64,000 nucleotides of DNA, from assembly GCA_016648135.1 (NCBI GenBank), contig JADDOH010010148.1, positions 1 through 64,000 of the forward strand. Reading direction: 5' to 3'. The translations under genes were made by a program, and so were the position numbers. The notes under the pieces were generated by a model. That model searched no databases. It saw only the letters and a list, made by a program, of their open reading frames with translations, and was not told the DNA's origin. The first letter of the stretch is position 1, and each line of letters begins with the position of its first letter. Shown piece after piece: positions 56,806 through 64,000 of the stretch. The stretch comes from Agrypnia vestita (lineage: Eukaryota; Arthropoda; Insecta; Trichoptera; Phryganeidae).

Positions 56806-58091
56806 TTAGGTCCTTACATATGAAATTGAGGTTTAGTATGGGAGAAACATAAAGCCGATTTTTTTTTATTATAATATATTTATTTAATCAAAGTATGCAC
56901 CATTGCTATCTATGCACTTTTGCCATCTCATAGGTAGTTCATCGATCCCTTTACTAAAAAAACCATCCGGACGGGAATCAATAAAATCTTTGAAGGCGGT
57001 TTGGACTGCCCCATCGGAGTTGAATTTTTTCCTTTGCAAGAAGTTATCCAAATTTCGAAAAAAATGGTAATCTGTTGGGGCAAGGTCCGGAGAGTACGGT
57101 GGATGTCTTAGACATTCCAATTGAAGCTCCTCTAATTTGGTAGCCGTCTGTTGTGCAGTGTGTGGTCTAGCGTTATCATGAAGCAGCAGTGGCCTAGAGC
57201 GATTAACCAGCCTCGGTTGTTTAGCAGCTAGCTTTTCCATCATGGTTTGCAGTTGCTGACAATAGACATCTGCCGTAATCGTCTGGCCAGATTTAAGAAA
57301 GCTGTAGTGAACGACACCAGCACTAGTCCACCAAACGCTCACAAGTAACTTTTTTGGAGTCAATTTTCGCTTGGGGCATGGTTTGGCTGGTTCGGCAGGG
57401 TTCAGCCATTGCGATGAGCGCTTCCGATTATCGTACAGGATCCACTTTTCATCACAGGTAATGATTCGATTTAAAATCCCTTCATTATTGTGCCGGTTGA
57501 GTAATGCAACGCAGCAGTCAACGCGCGTTTGTTGATTTGCTTCACTCAATTCGTGAGGTACCCACCTTTCAAGCTTTTTCACCTTACCAATTTACTTCAA
57601 GTGGATTAAAACAGTTTTATCACTAACACCGCAGCCTGCAGCTAACTCGGATGTGGTTTGCGATGGATCCGCTTCCACAATAGCCTTCAATTCTTCATTA
57701 TCAACTTTGGTCTCCGGCCGTCCACGGGGTTTGTTCTGCAGGTCGAAATTTCCAGAACGAAACCGTTGGAACCAAAAACGCACTGTGTTTTCTTTTGCGG
57801 CACCGTCGCCATACACATCATTAATCCTTCGAGCCGTTTCTGCAGCACTGGTGCCACGGTGGAACTCGTACTCGTAAATAACGCGATATTTCAAGTTTTT
57901 CATTTTGTAAACTGAGTGACGCAAAGAAAAAAACAATTGAGGAAAAAACAAATGAATTATTATTTTCAAAACACAAATACATGAGTAAATAGCTGTATAA
58001 ATTTGGATTTGGAATTCCTAACCAAAGAGAAGATATTTGAGATCAAATTTGCTAGTACGGCAAAACGCTAATTTCATATGTAAGGACCTAA
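56806..58091 (-). mobile_element. Mariner (DD34D) transposon copy 2, nearly complete
   Basis: 1286 bp, ends TTAGGTCCTTACATATGAAA and TTTCATATGTAAGGACCTAA, TA on both sides (56804-56805, 58092-58093). The best preserved of three copies in the window. The transposase gene (57903 to 56884) is described separately. Non-coding ends of about 78 and 188 bp carry the inverted repeats. Confidence 0.9.
56884..57903 (-). pseudogene. Mariner transposase with a single stop codon
   Basis: From ATG at 57903 (MKNLKYRVIYEYEFHRG) to the stop at 56884 there are 339 codons, about the normal mariner length. Paired-type helix-turn-helix N-terminus, the linker WVPHELSEANQQTRVD, then CDEKWILYDN (first D), LLHDNARPH (second D) and YSPDLAPTDYHFF (third D); 34 residues separate the second and third D, as in DD34D mariners. 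The sequence resembles the cecropia subfamily, including the part domesticated in SETMAR. One stop, codon 104 (57592-57594), replaces Q in HLKQIGK; I saw no other break. Transposition from this copy would need readthrough, so it is called inactive. Confidence 0.9.
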
Positions 58092-58230
58092 TATAAGTTT
58101 ACACCTCATTTAGATTTAATGCAAAAAATAATGTAAGGGCAGCATAACTTCTAAGGATGACCCTAGACAGAGCCAAAGGTCACTCAATAAGCAGTGGATT
58201 GATAATGGCTAATGGTGATGATGATATACG
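58092..58230 (+). mobile_element. Possible LINE 3' end with GAT tail
   Basis: AAGGTCACTCAATAAGCAGT, GGATTGATAATGGCTAATGG, TGATGATGAT resembles an RTE-type 3' end (..AGCAGTGG....GGCT.ATGATGATGAT). Confidence 0.35.
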
Positions 58231-58903
58231 TCAGAATCATTGGGTTTCTTTGAATATTATTTTATCAATTATCATTCTTGTAAGGAATTACTGTAAGAAG
58301 TGAAATTATTTGAATCTTTTTACCTGGATCGGTAACCATAATACTCACCCTTAATTGTGCCAGCTCAGTAAGAACTAAGACTCTAGTATGGTCCGGAGAA
58401 TAGGGTAGGTACCTACTTTCTATTTGCTTGTAGAGACAGGTAGAATAAATTATATGACCAATGTAACGATATTAAAACATACATTCCACAATCCACATTC
58501 TAAATGTGGAGACCTGTAATTGGCCATCTATATTATATTAATGTTTTCTATGCTTCTTTGTTGTGCTGTTGGTCTTCCGTGAACATTAAATAAATAAATA
58601 AATATTCTATGAATTTTAACAAAGAAAATTAGGTATACCAATAGACATCAGCGTATGAGAACAGTCTCGAGTGGATCATAATATACATATTTTTATGAAA
58701 TTCAGTAAGGAAATTATTTTTAATAATAAGTAGAACATGAGAATAGGACAGGAACTAATTCTTATTCCTATATTATGAAGCATACATACATAGAACCATG
58801 AATTGTCTAAAGAGTAAAAAAAAATATAATTTTTTTCTATAATTTAATATATTTTGGAATTCTTATTATGATTTCAAATGATTAATGTATATTATTAATA
58901 TTT
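58231..58903. other. Non-coding stretch
   Basis: GAACATTAAATAAATAAATAAA at about 58580-58605 is LINE-tail-like. No gene is supported. Confidence 0.45.
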
Positions 58904-59285
58904 AAAGCATTAACTTTGTGGTTAGAAATTAATTTGGTTGGTATTATTTATAATTAGGGGTGCTCTATTCTACCAAATTAATTTTCCATATAGCCCCTTG
59001 TTTAATTTAATGTTTAAAAAAGATGGGGTAACACCCACTTTAGACCCCGCCCCCCACTCTCTTTCGGTAGATCCCTGATGGTTCATTAGACTAATCAGTG
59101 CATGTTTGTCCCTGACAAGACTAACACGCATGTGATCAATTATTGGTGGAAGTGTAACAATACTATGGTTGAGGTGTGTAGTGTTGTGAATGTAGTGGTG
59201 TTGTGCTGGTCCTGACGAAGAGACGGGTACGTCTCGAAACCGGTAGACCTAAAATCTGGTAGTGGTTTTTACAAAGTTAACTAAC
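58904..59285 (+). ncRNA. Hammerhead-like element, copy a (motif 10)
   Basis: The core at 59208-59249 reads GGTC, CTGACGA, extra A, perfect 6-bp hairpin GAGACG/CGTCTC with loop GGTA, GAA, ACCGGT (palindrome), A, then GACC, a perfect partner of GGTC. All hammerhead parts appear in order, with a UA cleavage site between the ACCGGT block and GACC. The deviations are the extra A after CTGACGA and a stem III made only of a palindrome, which would suit a dimer. Homologous to 30011-30411. The 5' end TAAAGCATTAACTTTGTGGT is the reverse complement of that copy's 3' end. Confidence 0.55.
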
Positions 59286-59699
59286 AATCTGATTAATTTA
59301 TGGTTCCGAGACCAAACAAAATACATGCCTATTTAGAATGTTTTTAAAATTTATTTAATTATTTTGGAAGTATTAAAGGCTTTCTAACTCGAATGGTAAA
59401 ATAGATTGAGCGATGTTTAACTTTTTTAAAGGACGCTAATATTGTTTTTGTAGTTTGACAGCTGTTTATTTACGCGTGCGGCTGCAGCATATCGAGGCCG
59501 GGGTAGGTACTTCGAAACGCATGGTGGCAATGGGGTTTGTAGTTACATTTTTGCTTTTTAAATCCTTAATAAATTTTGATTTTCAATTATTATTAGTGAC
59601 GAGCAACCTTGTGGTCACATTACATAAAAAATCTGTAAAATCCTAATGAGCAACATACATATTTGCAGCTGCTGCAAAAAGTTAGATGTTATGTATTCT

Positions 59700-59890
59700 T
59701 ATAGCAGTAATAGAAGCCTGGAAAAATATTCAAATTAATCTGGATGGATAGAATTACGAAAGCAGATGTAGTATTTCGTTAACTTCAATATCTCGGACAT
59801 GCAATGAATTATCAAATTTCGCACCTTGCGTGATCCAGGGAACGATTACTGGAAATAGGAGAACATGATGGCTGAGGCAATGGTTTGGCC
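59700..59890 (+). pseudogene. Very decayed LINE reverse transcriptase relic
   Basis: With frame changes the plus strand gives WMDRITKADV, LQYLGHAMNYQISHL and a GNRR-like stretch, recalling the W.D....N..VL......YLGH..R..+Y..L block of the LINE at 53745-54428. No intact frame. Confidence 0.4.
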
Positions 59891-60024
59891 AGCCTTCTGT
59901 AGAGCTTTTTCGGACCGTAATAAAGATAGCCAACGACGAAGAAAAATACTAAATTGGCACATTACTGCTGTATAATAGGTAGTGCCGAATAATCTTTTAA
60001 TTGGTTGTTGAGTGTTGCAATTTT

Positions 60025-60260
60025 TGAAACACATCATCATCATCATCCAAGTCGGTCCCTCGTGACTGGGGTTCGTGATTTTCATGACCCCCGCCCTCTT
60101 GAGTGGTCTCCTTCATCTTTCCCAAATTCTGCAGATCTTAGCACCGTCACCAGAGAAGTTCCTGTAGATTTTTCCACTCGTTCGGTTCAACGAAAGAGGG
60201 ATCTTCCATATTATCTAGCTTCTTTAGCTTCTCCCCGATATCTCCTCTTCTAGCAAGATG
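60025..60260 (-). mobile_element. Possible LINE 3' end with GAT tail
   Basis: Read on the minus strand: ...GGTGACGGTGCTAAGATCTG, ACTCAAGAGGGCGGGGGTCA, CACGAGGGACCGACTTGGAT, GATGATGATGATG. The trinucleotide tail suggests a LINE 3' end; no protein motif was recognised. Confidence 0.35.
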
Positions 60261-61929
60261 TCCTAAAATTGGAGGATATGTCTCAGACTTGACTCAAATT
60301 GTTTAGTCTTTCCTGGATTTTGAGTTCTTGTAATATTACAATTTCATTTACATAATATTTCATATGAAAACATTTATGCGTCTCACTGTCCACGGTATAT
60401 GCAACATGCATCTTTAACATAACATCTCAGAGGCATTGATTTAAAACACAGATATAAGTAAGTATATATTAGTAATTTCAAGTATAGAAAACTAACCCAT
60501 AAACACCAAGCTTTTACAATACTCCCTTTCGCTTTAAATCAGGTTTCGTAACGATACACACACGTAACGATACGGGTCGGCCTAATTACTCATATAAAAT
60601 GATTCCAATTTGAAAAAACCATTAAAATTTCTAAATATCCAAAATTATACTATAATTATTAATTTTTTTGAAACGAAAATTTGTTAGATCATTTTTATCG
60701 TCGCCACGAGTCTGTCTCCAAAGTTTCAGCTCGAGATTTGATCACGGGAAAAGGGTTAAAAATCGATCCAAAGTTCTTTCGTCAGACAAGCGAGCAAGCA
60801 GGCGCTACAAGTTAAAAGGGAGTAAAAATGAATTGTATTATTTTTTCACTTGGGTACTTCTTCTTTAGTAATAATTTTCAACTCACCCTAGTAAGCCGGC
60901 ACATTTCAGGTTGCAGGTGGACAAACATGGCGGAAACGGGAAAATTGGATAGATACATTTTGGGTAGATACATTGTTACTCCAAGCCATCTGTAGAAATG
61001 TCACATACGCAACACCAATATTGTAAAACGAGTCATTGTAACATACTTGGAAATGGTAAGCAAAAATTTAAATCGATTAAAACGTAATTTAATTAAAATT
61101 TATGACAGTGACGTCGCACGGGTGGCACAGGGGCGGGGCAAGAAATTTTGAAACGGGGGGCAGCCCGTATTATTAACCTTTGCGCTGTAAAACACGCGCG
61201 TCTGCCCCCGAGCCCGGCCGTCAGGTGGGTTCTACATTTAATTAACTTAAAGCGTGGGTTATAATTATAAACATGATTGCCACGGCAAAAAATAGGTAAA
61301 CAAATAAGCGGACAAGGGTTTAAATATAGTTCTCAGAGCGGATTGTAAATTAAATTGATTTTAAACACATTAACAGTACGATCTTTATAGGCCGCAGCAT
61401 CCGGCTGCCTTTGTTATCAGATCTGGATATTGATTATTACTGTTATTACGCACTCTAGTTACGGGATTAATCAACTTAAGTATAAACTACTAATTAAATA
61501 TAAAGCACACATTGTATAAACATGTTATATAAACATTTTCGATTCATTGCTCAATTTCGTTGGTCAAGAATCTTCAGGCTATGCCCGAAATATAATTTAA
61601 AAAGGTTTTTCATAATTTTTAATTATATTTTATGAGATGTCCAGGAAGTGTTCGAGTCTCCTCCTGCTGGACCAGATCGGTACCAAGTAGAGACAGTGTG
61701 ATGTTCGAGCTGGGCTGAGCTTGCGTGAAGCTCGAGGCATGGCGTCAGAGCCACCTCCGAGACGTTTCTTCGTCTGAAACTCCATCATCCCTGAGTTTTA
61801 TCCGGCAAGGGCTTACACCGAATCCGCAAAAGTTATCCTTGGGGATCCCACCCTTAGACTGGGTTGTGTCTGAGCTAAAGATCTATGCTTAATTTTATAT
61901 TAGTTATTTTATTTCTACTGCCATACCTA
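60261..61929. other. Non-coding stretch
   Basis: GC-rich patches at 61105-61215 and 61625-61870 show no recognisable protein or element end. Confidence 0.45.
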
Positions 61930-62480
61930 TAATCAAATGCAGAATAGAGACAGCCCGTGCATCTTTTAATAAGATGAAAAGTCTACTCTGTAATGACGAC
62001 TTAAACTTGAAGCTCAGACAGAGATTGATCAAATGCTATGTATGGTCAGTTCTACTTTACGGTGTTGAAGCATGGACGCTGAAGGTGACTACTCTAAATC
62101 ACCTAGAGGCGTTCGAAATGTGGATACATCGTAAAATGTTAAGGATATCTTGGACCGACATGACTAGTAATGTTGAAATTTTACGTAGAGCCAATACAAA
62201 CAGACAGTTACTTAACATAGTAAAGCTCCGTAAAATTTCATATTTTGGTCATATAATGAGAGGCGAAAAATACTCCATCCTTCAGCTCGTCATGAAGGGG
62301 AAGATTGAGGGTCGCAGAGGGGTCGGAAAGAGACAGCATGCCTGGCTTCGAAACATCCGAGAGTGGACCGGGATAAGAAGCGTGGAAGAACTGTTCCGCA
62401 CTGCCCTGGACAGGGAAACTTTCTCCCAGATGATCGCCGACGTCGGGGGGACCCGACAGGGCACATGAAGAAGAAGAAGA
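61930..62480 (+). pseudogene. LINE reverse transcriptase C-terminal fragment with GAA tail, copy b
   Basis: From about 61930 the frame reads KCRIETARASFNKMKSL, then KCYVWSVLLYGVEAWTLK, HLEAFEMWIHRKMLRISWTD, ISYFGHIMRGEKYSIL and KIEGRRGVGKRQHAWLRNIR. It ends GGGCACATGAAGAAGAAGAA. Copy a (53745-54428) is the same family but more than trivially diverged. The frame is intact to the stop at 62468, but the 5' part with the catalytic core is missing. Confidence 0.8.
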
Positions 62481-62872
62481 TACCTATACTCTTGTGTTTT
62501 TTTGACATTTTAATAAATATTGAAAAATTGTCTCTACTGTTTCCACACGCTTTGTCACTTGCACTCTAATATTGAAATATGTCTCACGTTTCACGCTGAA
62601 AACATTTAAAAAAATTAACACGACAGAACGAATTTTTTTGGTCGCGGCCTGTCGATTAATGCTTATATTTTCTTAACTATTGTAAATAATGTCCAGTTTA
62701 TTACTTTTATATAATAACAAAGGTTCTATCTAAGTTATTGCACTAAAAAATAGCAGTTGAGAATATACATTATGATGTAAATGAATAATAAAAACCCACA
62801 TATTCGTAAAAAAAAACGCCGAAATATGCATTTGCAGTGAATGTCCAGCCTAAACGAAAGTAAATATTCAAT
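62481..62872. other. AT-rich non-coding stretch
   Basis: No gene that I can support. Confidence 0.45.
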
Positions 62873-62973
62873 CAATGTATATTATAGATGACTCATCGAG
62901 ACGAAACTGTATTATTATAGGAAAGTAGGTAAAGAAGTCTTTTGGGTATACATAGGGCTTACAACCTATCTTA
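62873..62973 (-). repeat. Repeat family R, copy 4, cut by mariner 3
   Basis: Read on the minus strand: AGATAGGTTGTAAGCCCTAT, ACCCAAAAGACTTCTTTACC, TACTTTCCTATAAT, AATACAGTTTCGTCTCGATG, ATATACATTG. It stops at the TA of the mariner insertion at 62974. Confidence 0.75.
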
Positions 62974-62975
62974 TA

Positions 62976-64000
62976 TTAGGTCTTTACATATGAAATTGGC
63001 GTTTGGTATGGGAGGAACATAAAGCCGATTTTTTTTTATCATAATATATTTATTTAATCAAAGTATGTACCATTGCTATCTATGCACTTTTGCCATCTCA
63101 TAGGTAGTTCATCGATCCCTTTACTAAAAAAACCATTCGGACGGGAATCAATAAAATCTTTGAAGGCGGTTTGGACTGCCCCATCGGAGTTGAATTTTTT
63201 CCTTTGCAAGAAGTTATCCAAATTTCGAAAAAAATGGTAATCTGTTGGGGCAAGGTCCGGAGAGTACGGTGGATGTCTTAGACATTCCAATTGAAGCTCC
63301 TCTAATTTGGTAGCCGTCTGTTGTGCAGTGTGTGGTCTAGCGTTATCATGAAGCAGCAGTGGCCTAGAGCGATTAACCAGCCTCGGTTGTTTAGCAGCTA
63401 GCTTTTCCATCATGGTTTGCAGTTGCTGACAATAGACATCTGCCGTAATCGTCTGGCCAGATTTAAGAAAGCTGTAGTGAACGACACCAGCACTAGTCCA
63501 CCAAACGCTCACAAGTAACTTTTTTGGAGTCAATTTTCGCTTGGGGCATGGTTTGGCTGGTTCGGCAGGGTTCAGCCATTGCGATGAGCGCTTCCGATTA
63601 TCGTACAGGATCCACTTTTCATCACAGGTAATGATTCGATTTAAAATCCCTTCATTATTGTGCCGGTTGAGTAATGCAACGCAGCAGTCAACGCGCGTTT
63701 GTTGATTTGCTTCACTCAATTCGTGAGGTACCCACCTTTCAAGCTTTTTCACCTTACCAATTTGCTTCAAGTGGATTAAAACAGTTTTATCACTAACACC
63801 GCAGCCTGCAGCTAACTCGGATGTGGTTTGCGATGGATCCGCTTCCACAATGGCCTTCAATTCTTCATTATCAACTTTGGTCTCCGGCCGTCCACGGGGC
63901 TTGTTCTGCAGGTTGAAATTTTCAGAACGAAAACGTTGGAACTAAAAACTCACTGTGTTTTCTTTTGCGGCACCGTCGCCATACACATCATTAATCCTTC
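62976..64000 (-). pseudogene. Mariner (DD34D) transposon copy 3, cut by the window edge
   Basis: The 3' end is TTAGGTCTTTACATATGAAA after TA (62974-62975). The minus-strand transposase (stop at 63054) is open through the CDEKWI, HDNARPH and YSPDLAPTD catalytic motifs and back to KAIVEADP. Further upstream, TAG at 63942-63944 replaces W in VRFWFQR, and R becomes S just before it. The start codon and the other end lie outside the window. Codon 104, the stop in copy 2, is an intact Q here, so the two copies died separately. Confidence 0.9.

Overview
This is AT-rich animal DNA, most likely from a moth or butterfly. Three things suggest this: the only host gene part I recognise is the 3' coding exon of an insect aristaless-type homeobox gene; the repeats match lepidopteran genome content (cecropia-type mariners, short Helitrons ending in CTAG, tRNA-derived SINEs, jockey/RTE-like LINE 3' ends, Harbinger and hAT elements); and TTAGG/CCTAA-like motifs occur. 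The order assignment is inference.

Host gene. Positions 39081-39632 (+) are one GC-rich exon. It starts exactly at homeodomain residue 47 after a clean AG acceptor and ends with an OAR tail and a stop. No exon for homeodomain residues 1-46 was found in the 39 kb upstream. That stretch is therefore probably intron, and what follows 39632 is 3' UTR and then intergenic DNA.

Repeats by region. 0-12 kb: LINE 3' fragments, a Helitron (8703-9206), foldback elements and small self-complementary repeats. 12-25 kb: a TTAA-flanked element with G-run termini (12260-13156), a LINE inserted inside another repeat (17088-18146), a nested foldback MITE (20244-20978) and mariner copy 1 (22380-23663). 25-36 kb: two Harbinger-type elements (27386-28180, 33487-34363), a second Helitron (30412-30925) and LINE ends. 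44-48 kb: two copies of a Harbinger-type MITE with a MADF-like relic (44667-45375, 47541-48227), with a hAT-type MITE (46813-47519) lying 21 bp from the second, and a foldback element with a tRNA-like centre (45895-46117). 49-64 kb: SINEs, two related LINE fragments (53745-54428, 61930-62480), a tandemly duplicated tRNA-Arg-like segment (55610-56098) and mariner copies 2 (56806-58091) and 3 (62976 to the edge). All three mariners carry stop codons or frameshifts.

Most interesting signal. At least nine places share a hammerhead-ribozyme-like order: CTGAYGA (or a variant), one extra base, a perfect or near-perfect hairpin, GAAAC, a short self-complementary block, and often a few bases that pair back to the sequence just before CTGA. 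The best are 3967-4006, 59208-59249 and 19042-19086. Hammerhead motifs are known in Penelope-like retroelements, so these may be non-autonomous relatives. No Penelope-type reverse transcriptase is visible here, and the extra core base means activity cannot be assumed.

No CRISPR array, operon or bacterial-type system is present. Most short open frames in the AT-rich stretches look like chance.
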